DNA of 46,696 nucleotides from Acidobacteriota bacterium. GTDB lineage: Bacteria > Acidobacteriota > Vicinamibacteria > Vicinamibacterales > Fen-181. The notes beneath the pieces were generated by a model. The model worked only from the letters and a program-made list of their open reading frames with translations, ran no database searches and was not told the DNA's origin. Location: contig JADGOB010000015.1 in the NCBI GenBank assembly GCA_017883185.1, positions 1-46,696 of the forward strand, read 5' to 3'. Positions 1-10,143 of the stretch are shown piece by piece. Every line of letters starts with the position of its first letter. Position 1 is the first letter of the stretch. The position numbers were made by a program, and so were the translations under genes.

Positions 1-1
1 G

Positions 2-163
2 CCCCCGGTTGATCTCGGCAACCGTCGCGCCGAGCGACTGGGGTGCCTCGAGAAGACGGGCGGCAACAAGCGCCAGGCTGCGCGGCTGCTCCAGTTGAGC
101 CGCACCACCCTGATCGACAAGCTACACCGGCTGAATCTCAACGAGCGGGTCTCAGCCGCCTGA
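2..163 (+). CDS. C-terminal end of a sigma-54-dependent (NtrC-type) regulator, cut by the window edge
   Basis: Only the last 53 codons are present, in frame from base 2 to the TGA at 161-163. The final 40 residues form a Fis-type helix-turn-helix (GGNKRQAARLLQLSRTTL, then DKLHRLNL), the DNA-binding domain that ends NtrC-family activators. The receiver and AAA+ domains must lie upstream of the window. It would activate a sigma-54 promoter; its target cannot be read here. The family call rests on the HTH alone, so a stand-alone Fis-like protein is possible but less likely. Confidence 0.75.
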   Translation, partial: PPVDLGNRRAERLGCLEKTGGNKRQAARLLQLSRTTLIDKLHRLNLNERVSAA

Positions 164-288
164 TCGCTGAGCGCTGCTCGGGGGGCGCCATCGAACCTTC
201 CGTTCGCCTGCGCTTGCGCAGTACGGTAGGTTGTGCGCGCGGGCTCACGGGACGCGGTCCCCGGGCGCGAGAGGCGCCGATTACCCTT

Positions 289-317
289 GTGTGCGGACGA
301 GTGTCCGTCCCGCACAC
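289..317. repeat. Short inverted repeat in the 164-465 gap
   Basis: GTGTGCGG at 289-296 is matched by CCGCACAC at 310-317, and GGAC/GTCC lies inside the loop. No run of T follows on either strand, so it is not a classical terminator. The rest of the 300-base gap holds only a possible -10 box. Confidence 0.35.
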
Positions 318-412
318 GCGCGCCAGTCGCTGATTGGCGCGCCGAAGCGCTAGCCGGGCCTTCACTTGCCGGGCTCCAGGCCTCCAGCCGTTTCCGCACC
401 ACGACCCTGTAG

Positions 413-418
413 TAGAAT
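413..418 (+). promoter_or_regulatory. Possible -10 box (TAGAAT) for the M14 peptidase gene
   Basis: TAGAAT lies 47 bases upstream of the ATG at 466. A -35 match is poor (TTTCCG at 391-396). The same hexamer appears upstream of the heme sensor kinase at 18092-18097. Inference from position and resemblance only. Confidence 0.3.
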
Positions 419-465
419 CTGGGACACGGTACCGTCCCATAACCGCCCCCCGCGCGAGGAGCACG

Positions 466-3400
466 ATGACCCGAAACTTCAGTATCCGACTCCTGCTTGC
501 CGGCTTGCTGGCGCTGGCGGCCGGTGGTTTCCTGAATGCTCAGCAGTCCAAGTGGGCCCCGGATCCCAAGCAGCCGGTGGACGAGGACTACACGAAGAAG
601 ATCAAGGAATACACCACCGCGCCCTACTTCCTGTCTCCTCTCGTGGACTATCTCCCGGCGTCGAAAACGGTTCCAACCCCCAGGGCGATCATCGGGGACA
701 TCGCGGGAGCACCGGGCAAGCTCCCCTACTCGGCCCAGATCCACGAATACATGCGGATGCTGGAGAAGGCCAGCCCTCGGGTGAAGGTGATATCGGTCGG
801 CAAGTCGGAGGAAGGCCGCGAGATGATCGCGGTCGCGATTGCCGACGCGGCGCTGATCGCTCGGCTCGGCGAGAACACGTCGCGCCTGGCCAAACTCGCG
901 GACCCGCGAACCATCAAGCTCGATGATGCGGAAGCGGACCGCCTGGTCGCAGCCTCGACGCCCATCTACTACATCACCGGGGCGCTGCACTCGCCGGAAA
1001 CCGGCTCACCGACCGCCCTGATGGAGCTGGCATACCGCCTCGCGGTGGACGAGGCGCCCTACATCAAGGCCATTCGCAGCAACGTCATCACCATGATGAC
1101 GCCAGTAGTCGAGGTGGATGGGCGCGACCGCCAGGCGGACATCTACAACTGGCACCTGGCCCACCCGAAGGACAACTGGCCGCCGCTTATCTACTGGGGC
1201 AAGTACCTCGTCCACGACAACAACCGGGACGCGATGGGCGCAACACTGGCCCTCACGAAGAACGTGATCAACTTCTTCGTGGATCAGAACGTCCAGTTGC
1301 TGCACGACCTGCACGAGTCCGTGCCCTACCTCTACGACAACACCGTCGGTGACGGCCCCTACAACGCGTGGGTGGACCCGATCCTGGCCGACGAGTGGCA
1401 ACTGCTCGGCTGGAACAACATGTCGGAGATGACCAAGTTCGGCATGCCTGGCGCCTTTGCCCACGGGCAATTCGACACCTGGTCGCCCGGGTACCTGATG
1501 TTCATCGCCGCGATGCACAACGGGACGAGCCGGTTGTACGAGACGTTTGGCAACGGCGGCGCCGACACCGTGGAGCGGACCCTGCGTCCGGGCGAGTACG
1601 CCCGAACCTGGTATCGCCAGAATCCGCCGCTGCCCAAGGCGATGTGGTCGCAGCGGAACAACAACAACTACACGCAGACGGGCCTGCTGACGTCGCTGTC
1701 CTACTACGCCGCCAACAACAAACTGTTCCTCAAGAACTTCTACCTGAAAGCCAAGCGGTCCGTGCTGAAGGCGAAGACCGAAGGCCCCGCGGCGTACGTG
1801 TTCCCTGCCGACGATCCCCATGCGGGGCTCCAGGCCGACTTGCTCCGCGTGCTCCAGACACAGCGTTGCGAGATCTCTCGCGCCACCGCGCCGTTTACCG
1901 TGACGCTGCCCGCGAAGAAGAAATCCAGCCGTCCGTCTGACGATGCCCCCGGGAACGACCAGGGGAAACCGGCCGACCAGAAGAAGGACGAGAAGGCGCC
2001 CGAGATCCGGCAGTTCCCGGCCGGCACCTTCATCGTGCGGATGGACCAGCCCTACAGCCGCATCGCGGATGCCCTGCTCGACTACCAGTACTGGAGCCCG
2101 AGCGACCCACAGAAGAACCCGTACGACGACACCGGCTGGACGTTTGGCGAGCTGTTCAACGTGCAGGTCGTGCGCGTGACCGACGCGAAGGTGCTCGAGG
2201 CGGCCATGCAGCCGGTCAAGGGCGAGGTGAAGGCCCAGGGCACGGTGAACGGCTTGGGCACGGTCTACGCGGTCAACCACGACACCGACCCGAGACTGAT
2301 CGCCCTGCGCTATCGGCTGAAGGACGTGGCGTTCGAGGCGGCCGAAGAACCGTTCGAAGCGGCAGGGCACAAGTTCAACCGTGGCAGCTTCTTGCTGAAG
2401 GGAAGCCAGGCCGCGGACATCCGGAAGGTGGCCGAAGAACTCGGGCTCCAGGTCCACGCGTTGGCGTCGGCGCCGACGGTGAAGACGCATCAGGTGAAAG
2501 TGCCGCGGATCGGCTACGTTCACACGTGGCTGGGCACGCAGGACGAGGGCTGGTGGCGACTGGCGCTCGACAACCTGAAGATCCCGTACGACTACATCAG
2601 CACCCAGACGGTGGCAAGGACGCCGAACCTGAATGCCAAGTACGACGTGATCCTGTTCCCGCCTGTCGGCCGCAGCGCCCAGCAGGTGGTCGCCGGCATG
2701 CCGATGTGGGGCAATCCCCTCCCCTGGAAAAAGACGGAGCTGACACCCAACATCGGCAACGAGGACTCGACCGACGACATGCGCCCCGGCCTCGGCTGGG
2801 AGGGCGTCGCACGTCTCGAGGGATTCGTCCGGAACGGCGGCCTGCTGATCACCACGGACGATACCACCGACCTCGCGGTGACCTATGGCCTGACGCAGGG
2901 CGTCGCGCTGCAGCGCAGCCAGCGGCTGAAGGCCCCGGGCGCGGTCGTCCGCTCCAGATTCGTCGATCTGGCCAGCCCGATCGCCTACGGCTACGACGAG
3001 AATCTGTCCGTCTACTTGTCAGAGGGCGTGATCCTGTCCGTGAGCAACACACTCGGCGGCCGCGGCGGCCGATTTGGAGGCGACACCGGTCGGCCCACGG
3101 GCCGGGGCACCGTGGACGACCCGGACATGCCGCAAGGGCGCGTGTTCCAGGAACCGCCCGCCGATCCCAAGGTCGAGCCGTGGCAGGCCACTCCGGTCAC
3201 CGACGAACAGTTACGCAACGGCATCAACGTGATCCCGGTGCAGCAGCGGCCCCGCGTCATTCTCCGCTACAGCGACGCGCGCGACCTGCTCGTGTCCGGG
3301 CTGCTCGATGGCGGCAGCGAGATCGCGCAGCGTCCGGCGGTGATCGACGTCCCGCTGAGCAAGGGACACGTCATTCTCTTCTCGCCGAACCCGGTGTGGC

Positions 3401-3492
3401 GCGGAGAGACGAAGGGGAGCTATTCGCTGGTGTTCAACGCGATCTTGAACTTCGACAACCTCGACGCCGGCCGGAAATTCGATGACAGGTAG
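466..3492 (+). CDS. Exported M14-family zinc carboxypeptidase-like protein, 1008 aa
   Basis: The start is ATG 466, which follows a GAGGA ribosome site and opens a signal peptide (MTRNFSIRLLLAGLLALAAG); the frame is open upstream to 334 but that part is not signal-like. The M14 zinc ligands are visible: HSPE (His175, Glu178) and a third His in HDLHES (His283). M14 enzymes remove C-terminal residues from peptides, here in the periplasm or outside the cell. At 1008 residues it is much longer than a simple carboxypeptidase; the extra C-terminal half contains a Lys/Asp/Pro-rich linker around residue 500 and a region resembling the large secreted M14 proteins of Acidobacteriota. It is followed by two unrelated exported proteins on the same strand. 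The exact substrate is unknown. Confidence 0.88.
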   Translation: MTRNFSIRLLLAGLLALAAGGFLNAQQSKWAPDPKQPVDEDYTKKIKEYTTAPYFLSPLVDYLPASKTVPTPRAIIGDIAGAPGKLPYSAQIHEYMRMLEKASPRVKVISVGKSEEGREMIAVAIADAALIARLGENTSRLAKLADPRTIKLDDAEADRLVAASTPIYYITGALHSPETGSPTALMELAYRLAVDEAPYIKAIRSNVITMMTPVVEVDGRDRQADIYNWHLAHPKDNWPPLIYWGKYLVHDNNRDAMGATLALTKNVINFFVDQNVQLLHDLHESVPYLYDNTVGDGPYNAWVDPILADEWQLLGWNNMSEMTKFGMPGAFAHGQFDTWSPGYLMFIAAMHNGTSRLYETFGNGGADTVERTLRPGEYARTWYRQNPPLPKAMWSQRNNNNYTQTGLLTSLSYYAANNKLFLKNFYLKAKRSVLKAKTEGPAAYVFPADDPHAGLQADLLRVLQTQRCEISRATAPFTVTLPAKKKSSRPSDDAPGNDQGKPADQKKDEKAPEIRQFPAGTFIVRMDQPYSRIADALLDYQYWSPSDPQKNPYDDTGWTFGELFNVQVVRVTDAKVLEAAMQPVKGEVKAQGTVNGLGTVYAVNHDTDPRLIALRYRLKDVAFEAAEEPFEAAGHKFNRGSFLLKGSQAADIRKVAEELGLQVHALASAPTVKTHQVKVPRIGYVHTWLGTQDEGWWRLALDNLKIPYDYISTQTVARTPNLNAKYDVILFPPVGRSAQQVVAGMPMWGNPLPWKKTELTPNIGNEDSTDDMRPGLGWEGVARLEGFVRNGGLLITTDDTTDLAVTYGLTQGVALQRSQRLKAPGAVVRSRFVDLASPIAYGYDENLSVYLSEGVILSVSNTLGGRGGRFGGDTGRPTGRGTVDDPDMPQGRVFQEPPADPKVEPWQATPVTDEQLRNGINVIPVQQRPRVILRYSDARDLLVSGLLDGGSEIAQRPAVIDVPLSKGHVILFSPNPVWRGETKGSYSLVFNAILNFDNLDAGRKFDDR

Positions 3493-3540
3493 GGACGTGG
3501 CCCGCCGCGCCGTCAAGATGATGACAACACGCCGATCGAA

Positions 3541-4530
3541 ATGAGGGACGTCGTGCGAACGATTGTGGTCGGCCTCGTCGTGCTCGTGGTCACGCCGGTC
3601 GTCCTCGTGCTGAGCGACCCGGGCCCGAGTGCCCAGCCCCGCGCCACCAGCGGCGCGTCGTTCACCCTCGCGGTCCTCCGCCGCGATGGCATCGTCATCC
3701 CGTTTGCCAGCCATGACGGTGCCCGATGGGTGAACCCGTGGCCTGCCCCGGGCCGTCGCCAGGACATCCCAATCTCGCTGAAGGACTCGCCCGGGGACTG
3801 GTGGCTGCGGGAACGCCGGGCGAGCACGTGGACCGCGTGGCCGATGCGCGGCGAGAGCCAGGTCATTCACGTCAAGAGCCCCGTCAACTTCACGGCGGAA
3901 TGCCAGCCCCATGTCGGTCTGCAGACCGACTACTCCTCTGTCGAACCTCCCGTTCCGCCCGAGATCCAGCCGTATCCCAAGGACGGTCTGGCCACGGCCG
4001 GCGACGTGCTCATCGAGCCGGTGGACATCCTCGAGGCACAGTCGGCCGACTGGAAGACGGTGGCGGGGGCGGTCGCCGCGCGAGTCACGGAGGCCGAAAC
4101 GACGCTCATGGCCGGCGCCCGCTTCGATCCCCCGTTCACCGAACCGCAGCGCGCCAAGAGTGCCTTCACGCTCGAAATCCTGTTCCGATCCCCGGGACCG
4201 AGGCCCGGCACGACACAGCTCTATTTCGAAGGGGTCAAGCGCTACCCCCGCTTCCGCGCCCGCTTCCCTTCCGAGCTGCTGACCTACTCCGTCGGGTATG
4301 TCGTACTCGATCCGCAGGCTCCCCCGAAGGTCCTCGCGACCGTCACGCTGTCCGACAACAAGCGGGAGGGGCTCGTCTACACGATGGTGCTCGGATCGTT
4401 CCGGCTCGACGGCAAACTATTCTGGGCCGTGCAGCGATCCGCGTGGGGCTACGAGAGATTCGAGATCCTCGAGATCGCCGATCCCGCGCTGAAGACGATC
4501 TTCACAACCCAGGGCGGCACCTGTCGCTGA
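3541..4530 (+). CDS. Exported protein of unknown function, 329 aa
   Basis: A hydrophobic N-terminus (about residues 7-27) ending before PSAQP looks like a signal peptide or single anchor. No catalytic motif or known domain is recognisable. The body is rich in beta-type alternation, aromatic and proline residues, with one internal Cys and one at the very end. It begins 48 bases after the M14 peptidase stop on the same strand, so it may be cotranscribed with it; the ribosome site is weak. Codon use is strongly G/C at third positions, as in neighbours, supporting a real gene. Confidence 0.72.
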   Translation: MRDVVRTIVVGLVVLVVTPVVLVLSDPGPSAQPRATSGASFTLAVLRRDGIVIPFASHDGARWVNPWPAPGRRQDIPISLKDSPGDWWLRERRASTWTAWPMRGESQVIHVKSPVNFTAECQPHVGLQTDYSSVEPPVPPEIQPYPKDGLATAGDVLIEPVDILEAQSADWKTVAGAVAARVTEAETTLMAGARFDPPFTEPQRAKSAFTLEILFRSPGPRPGTTQLYFEGVKRYPRFRARFPSELLTYSVGYVVLDPQAPPKVLATVTLSDNKREGLVYTMVLGSFRLDGKLFWAVQRSAWGYERFEILEIADPALKTIFTTQGGTCR

Positions 4531-4627
4531 CAGCGGGCAGCCGCCGGCCAGACGAGAGAGGCAGACGTGGACCGGGCCGCGTCCGCCGCCTCACGGCCTG
4601 TGGCCGGCAACGCGCACGGCTCTTTGG

Positions 4628-4633
4628 TAATAT
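4628..4633 (+). promoter_or_regulatory. Possible -10 box (TAATAT)
   Basis: TAATAT stands out in GC-rich sequence 80 bases before ATG 4713. No convincing -35 partner is seen. It would serve the 343-residue exported protein that follows. Confidence 0.3.
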
Positions 4634-4712
4634 ACCGATCGACCTTCTGCCGCCGAGGCATGGTGCTGCGTGCGGGAGAGGCCGCACGTTCGTTGAAGGG
4701 AAAGGAACTGAA

Positions 4713-5744
4713 ATGATTCGCCTACGATTCGGGGTGGCGCTCGCGTTGACGGGACTGCTGGTGACCGCGGCCGCAGCAGGGGCGGATGTGAAGACGACCG
4801 AGAAGTCACAGCTCAAGTTCGAGGGGGTGCTCGGTCGGATGATGGGGATGTTCGGTGGGAAGGCGACCAAGGAAGGGGTCGTGAGGACCGTGTCGGTGAA
4901 GGGGGACCGCAAGCTCACGGCCACCGACGACAGCGCGACCATCGTCGATCTCGCCGAGGAGAAGATCTACGAACTGAACATCCGCGACAAGAGCTATCGG
5001 GTGACCACGTTCGCCGAGATGAAGCAGCGGATGCAGGAAGCGGCCGCGAAGGCCGAAGAGAACGCCAGCAAGCAGCGCGCGCGCGAGGAGAAGAAGGACC
5101 CGAACCAGAAGGAGATGGAGATCGAGTTCGCCGTCAAGGACACCGGGCAGAAGCGGACGATCAACCTCTTCAACACCCGCCAGGTGATCATGACGATCTC
5201 GACGCACGAGAAGGGCAAGACGCTGGACGAGGCGGGCGGGATGCTGATGACCGTGGACTCCTGGCTGGCCCCGCGCGTGACGGCAATGAAGGAACTCACC
5301 GATTTCGACGTGCGCTACGCGAAGAAGATGGCGGAGAACGCCGTGATGCCGTCCGCCGATCAGCTCGTGCAGGCGTTCGCAATGTATCCCGGGCTGAAGG
5401 CAGGGATGGCCAGGCTCCAGAGTGAAAACGTGAACATGGACGGAACCGCGATTGAAACGGTGATGACCGTCCAGACCGTTCAGACGAAGGAACAGGCCGC
5501 CACCGCGAAGAAGCAGGACAAGGAGGGCAGCGACTCGCCCGCCGGGGCCATCGGCGGGATGTTGGGCCGTTTCGGCCGGAAGAAGGAAGAGCCGAAGCCG
5601 ACCGAGGGGGCGGCACCCAATGCGTCCCCCGACACCGACACGCGCGTGACCTTCATGACGTCCACCCACAGCGTCATGAGCGTGTCAACAACCGTGTCGG
5701 CCGACGAGATGGCCGTCCCCGCCACGTTCAAGCTGAAGAAATAG
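4713..5744 (+). CDS. Exported, charged protein of unknown function, 343 aa
   Basis: ATG 4713 follows AAAGGAACTGAA and opens a clear signal peptide with an Ala-rich cleavage region (about residues 1-24). The frame is open far upstream but that part overlaps the preceding gene. The mature part is Lys/Glu-rich; residues about 105-140 (KAEENASKQRAREEKK) could form a coiled coil, and residues about 270-310 are a low-complexity Lys/Pro/Gly linker. Two stretches with GRMMGMFGG and GGMLGRFGR look like an internally repeated Gly/Met motif. No known domain is recognised. It could be a periplasmic or outer-membrane-associated carrier-type protein, but this is a guess. Confidence 0.75.
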   Translation: MIRLRFGVALALTGLLVTAAAAGADVKTTEKSQLKFEGVLGRMMGMFGGKATKEGVVRTVSVKGDRKLTATDDSATIVDLAEEKIYELNIRDKSYRVTTFAEMKQRMQEAAAKAEENASKQRAREEKKDPNQKEMEIEFAVKDTGQKRTINLFNTRQVIMTISTHEKGKTLDEAGGMLMTVDSWLAPRVTAMKELTDFDVRYAKKMAENAVMPSADQLVQAFAMYPGLKAGMARLQSENVNMDGTAIETVMTVQTVQTKEQAATAKKQDKEGSDSPAGAIGGMLGRFGRKKEEPKPTEGAAPNASPDTDTRVTFMTSTHSVMSVSTTVSADEMAVPATFKLKK

Positions 5745-5823
5745 GAGTCGGGAGTCGGACCGCCGTGACGCCGCGAAAGTGTTCGCTTCTGGGACAGGTC
5801 AGTTCGTCGGGGTACAGCCAGCC

Positions 5824-5842
5824 GGCAATTTGCCGCAAATGC
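5824..5842. promoter_or_regulatory. Palindrome upstream of the sigma-54 promoter, possible activator site
   Basis: TTTGC-C-GCAAA (5829-5839) is a perfect 5-base palindrome inside a wider near-palindrome, GCAATTTGC/GCAAATGC. It lies about 50 bases upstream of the -24 element, a position compatible with an enhancer-type site for the sigma-54 regulator encoded in this operon. Function is inferred. Confidence 0.35.
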
Positions 5843-5891
5843 TTATTCAGCAACTCGCACGGAATCAATCATTTGCAGGCTCCAGTCGTTC

Positions 5892-5906
5892 TGGCACGTT
5901 TCTGGC
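5892..5906 (+). promoter_or_regulatory. Sigma-54 (-24/-12) promoter of the HlyD/ABC/two-component operon
   Basis: TGGCACGTTTCTGGC matches the consensus TGGCACG-N4-TTGC at every fixed base except one (TGGC for TTGC), with GG at 5893-5894 and GC at 5905-5906 separated by exactly 10 bases. Transcription would start near 5918, 80 bases before the adaptor gene. The operon itself encodes a sigma-54 activator, which suggests autoregulation. Confidence 0.65.
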
Positions 5907-5999
5907 CATTCAGTGGGACGTGACAACCCTGGTTCGCGAGGTTCGGCACGCAGGGGCAAAGACCTTTTTCGCGCCCATACACGTCTAAGGCTATCGAGC

Positions 6000-7256
6000 A
6001 TGGATATTCAGCGTCCGTCAAGCGTCGCCAGGAACAAGAAGATCCGCCGCATCATTATCGGTGTGGGGGCGCTGATCGGGATTGCCCTCATCACGGTCGC
6101 GCTCTCCAGACTCAAGCCGGCTGCTCCCACCGTCGAACGCGGAACGGCCTGGCTTGACACCGTCAAGCGGGGGCCGATGGTGCGCCAGGTTCGGGGCCTC
6201 GGCACGCTGGTGCCCGAGGAGATCCGGTGGATCCCTGCGGCGACCGACGGCCGCGTCGAGCGGATCGTCGTGTATCCCGGCACGCCGGTCACGCCCGACA
6301 CCGTCATCCTCGAACTCATCAACCCGAACCAGTCGCAGGCGTTGCTCGAGGCCGAGCAGCAGTTGAACGGCGCGGAAGCCCAGTACAAGAACCTCCAGGT
6401 GACGGTCGCCAACGACCTGCTGGCACAGGAGGCCGGGGCGAACGCCGTCACGGCCGACTACCGGCAGGCCAAGCTCCAGGCAGAAGCGGATGGGCAACTG
6501 GCGAAGGAAGGCCTCGTCTCGTCGTTGACCAGCAGGCTCTCTCAGGTGCGGTCGGACAACCTGGGCGTCCGTGACCAGATCGAGCAGAAGCGGTACACGT
6601 CGATGCGGGATTCGGCGCAGTCGCGCCTCGCGGTGCAGCAGGCCGAGGTGAACAGGCTGCGGGCGCTGCTCGCGCTGCGGCGCAGCCAGGTAAGCCAGCT
6701 CCACGTGCGCGCGGGCATCGCCGGGATGCTGCAGCAGGTCCCGGTGGACGTGGGCCAGCAGGTCGGGCCCGGAACGAACCTGGCGCGGGTCGCCGACCAG
6801 CGCCATCTCAAGGCGCAGCTGAAGATCGCGGAGACGCAGGCCAAGGACATCGTGATCGGGCAGACGGCGTCGGTGGACACGCGCAACGGCATGATCCCCG
6901 GCCACGTGTCGCGCATCGACCCCGCGGTGCAAAACGGCACGGTCACGGTGGACGTCGCGCTGGAAGGGGAACTGCCGAAGGGGGCGCGACCGGATCTGAG
7001 CGTGGACGGTACGATTGAACTCGAGCGGTTGGACGACATCCTCTACGTCGGTCGCCCCACCTACGGGCAGGAGCAGAGCGTCATCAGCCTCTTCAAGCTT
7101 GACGAGGATGGCGTCACCTGCACGCGCACGAAAGTCTCGATCGGCAAGACGTCGGTCAACACGGTGGAAGTGAAGGCGGGGCTGAAGCAGGGGGACCAGG
7201 TCATCCTGTCCGACATGTCCCAGTACGACGCCTTCGACCGGATTCGACTCAAGTAA
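6000..7256 (+). CDS. HlyD/MacA-type periplasmic adaptor protein, 418 aa
   Basis: The start is ATG 6000; the open frame from 5913 would add a non-hydrophobic leader that overlaps the promoter region. Residues about 15-37 form one membrane anchor (IIIGVGALIGIALITVAL). Then come the barrel-sandwich half-motif near residue 95, a long alpha-helical hairpin (about 120-235, rich in Gln/Glu/Ala heptads), the second lipoyl-like half (VRAGIAGMLQQVPVDVGQQV), and a beta-barrel domain. Such adaptors link an inner-membrane transporter to an outer-membrane channel. The two ATPase genes follow within 86 bases, so it probably belongs to a MacAB-like or regulated efflux system, yet no permease gene is next to it. 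Confidence 0.88.
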   Translation: MDIQRPSSVARNKKIRRIIIGVGALIGIALITVALSRLKPAAPTVERGTAWLDTVKRGPMVRQVRGLGTLVPEEIRWIPAATDGRVERIVVYPGTPVTPDTVILELINPNQSQALLEAEQQLNGAEAQYKNLQVTVANDLLAQEAGANAVTADYRQAKLQAEADGQLAKEGLVSSLTSRLSQVRSDNLGVRDQIEQKRYTSMRDSAQSRLAVQQAEVNRLRALLALRRSQVSQLHVRAGIAGMLQQVPVDVGQQVGPGTNLARVADQRHLKAQLKIAETQAKDIVIGQTASVDTRNGMIPGHVSRIDPAVQNGTVTVDVALEGELPKGARPDLSVDGTIELERLDDILYVGRPTYGQEQSVISLFKLDEDGVTCTRTKVSIGKTSVNTVEVKAGLKQGDQVILSDMSQYDAFDRIRLK

Positions 7257-7342
7257 AGAAATCTTTCGGCCACGTGAGCATGCGCGCCGGTATGCTGTCC
7301 GCGCACGCTGAAACGAACAGGCACAGAATTTCTGGAGGCACG

Positions 7343-8056
7343 ATGAACGGCAACGGAACGGAGAAACCGCTCATTCAACTCGAAGGCGTCACCAAGATCT
7401 TCTACACCGACGAAGTTGAGACGCACGCCCTGTCGGGCATCCACATGGATATTCGCAAGGGCGAATACGTGTCCATTGCCGGACCGTCGGGCTGCGGCAA
7501 GTCCACCCTCCTGTCAATCCTCGGCCTGTTGGATACCCCGACCGGTGGCACCTACACGCTGAACGGACAGCCGGTGGCCAACCTCAACATGGCGGAACGC
7601 GCGCGGATCCGGAACCGCGAGATCGGGTTCATCTTCCAGAGCTTCAACCTGATCGGCGATCTCACCGTGTTCGAGAACGTGGAACTTCCCCTCACCTACC
7701 GGGGCATGAAGTCCGCCGAGCGCAAGACCCGCGCCAACGAGGCGCTCGAGAAAGTGGGCATGGCCCACCGCGCCCGTCACCTGCCCAGCCAGCTCTCGGG
7801 CGGTCAGCAGCAGCGCGTAGCGGTCGCCCGGGCCCTGGTCGGGAACCCGCTGATCATGCTCGCAGACGAGCCCACCGGCAACCTCGATTCGCGAAACGGC
7901 GAAGCGGTCATGGACCTGCTGCGCGAACTGCACCGGCAGGGTGCGACCATCTGCATGGTCACGCACGACCCGCGGTTCACGCGCCACGCCGATCGCAACA
8001 TCCACCTCTTCGACGGCCAGGTGGTCGAGGAAAGCATGGAGTCGACCACGGCGTGA
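7343..8056 (+). CDS. ABC transporter ATP-binding protein (MacB/LolD class), 237 aa
   Basis: ATG 7343 follows a strong TCTGGAGGCACG ribosome site. All ATPase motifs are intact: Walker A GPSGCGKST, Q-loop FIFQSFNL, signature LSGGQQQRVAVARAL, Walker B LIMLADEPTGNLD with a normal D-loop, and the switch His in VTHDPR. The sequence is typical of stand-alone ATPases that pair with FtsX-like permeases in lipoprotein export or MacAB efflux. It overlaps the next ATPase gene by four bases (GTGA), so the two are translationally coupled. No transmembrane partner is encoded in the operon. Confidence 0.93.
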   Translation: MNGNGTEKPLIQLEGVTKIFYTDEVETHALSGIHMDIRKGEYVSIAGPSGCGKSTLLSILGLLDTPTGGTYTLNGQPVANLNMAERARIRNREIGFIFQSFNLIGDLTVFENVELPLTYRGMKSAERKTRANEALEKVGMAHRARHLPSQLSGGQQQRVAVARALVGNPLIMLADEPTGNLDSRNGEAVMDLLRELHRQGATICMVTHDPRFTRHADRNIHLFDGQVVEESMESTTA

Positions 8057-8727
8057 CCCCGATCATCGCACTGCGCCACATCGAGAAGTTCTACGAGCAC
8101 GGTGTGAGCCGCTCGTATGTCCTCCGCCGCGTGTCGGCCGACATCCGCGACGGGGAGTTCGTCTCGATCATGGGACCGTCGGGCGCCGGCAAGTCCACGA
8201 TCCTCCACATCATAGGCATGTTCGACAGCGCATGGAGCGGCGAATACGACTTTGTCGGCCAGCCGGTCCACACGCTGAACCAGAAGGCGCGCTCCGCGCT
8301 GCACAAGCAGTACATGGGGTTCGTCTTCCAGAGTTATCACCTGCTGGACAACCTGACGGTCTACGAGAATCTGGAGATCCCGCTCTCCTATCGCGACGTC
8401 AAGAAGAACGACCGCCAGTCGATCGTCTGCGACGTCCTGGACCGCTTCCAGATCGTGGGCAAGAAGGACCTCTACCCCAGTCAGCTCTCCGGCGGACAGC
8501 AGCAACTGGTCGCGGTCGCCCGCGCGGTCGTCGCCAGCCCGAAGGTGATCCTCGCCGACGAGCCGACCGGCAACCTGCACACCGCGCAGGGCAAGGAGAT
8601 CATGGAGCTGTTCAAGCGACTCAACCGCGAGGGCACAACCATCATCCAGGTCACCCACTCCGAGACCAACGCCTCCTACGGCGACCGCGTGATTCAGCTC
8701 CGCGACGGCTGGGTGGTCGAAGACTGA
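8053..8727 (+). CDS. Second ABC transporter ATP-binding protein, 224 aa, with altered D-loop
   Basis: A GTG start at 8053 overlaps the stop of the preceding ATPase. Walker A (GPSGAGKST), Q-loop (FVFQSYHL), signature (LSGGQQQLVAVARAV) and switch His (VTHSE) are present. Two departures are visible: the residue after LSGGQQQ is Leu instead of Arg, and the D-loop reads GNLHTAQG instead of GNLDS. With the first ATPase it could form a heterodimer with one consensus and one degenerate composite site, as in other asymmetric ABC transporters; that is inference. The gene is followed 45 bases later by the regulator. Confidence 0.92.
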   Translation: MTPIIALRHIEKFYEHGVSRSYVLRRVSADIRDGEFVSIMGPSGAGKSTILHIIGMFDSAWSGEYDFVGQPVHTLNQKARSALHKQYMGFVFQSYHLLDNLTVYENLEIPLSYRDVKKNDRQSIVCDVLDRFQIVGKKDLYPSQLSGGQQQLVAVARAVVASPKVILADEPTGNLHTAQGKEIMELFKRLNREGTTIIQVTHSETNASYGDRVIQLRDGWVVED

Positions 8728-8772
8728 CGAGACGTGTGCTGGGGTCCAAACGCATATCGTCACATCCGCGCC

Positions 8773-10139
<1,367 letters not shown>

Positions 10140-10143
<4 letters not shown>

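Noticed and set aside
5745-5762. GGAGTCGGGAGTCGG-like repeat also seen near 46474
   Set aside because: Only a short, simple repeat; too little to claim a mobile element or att site.
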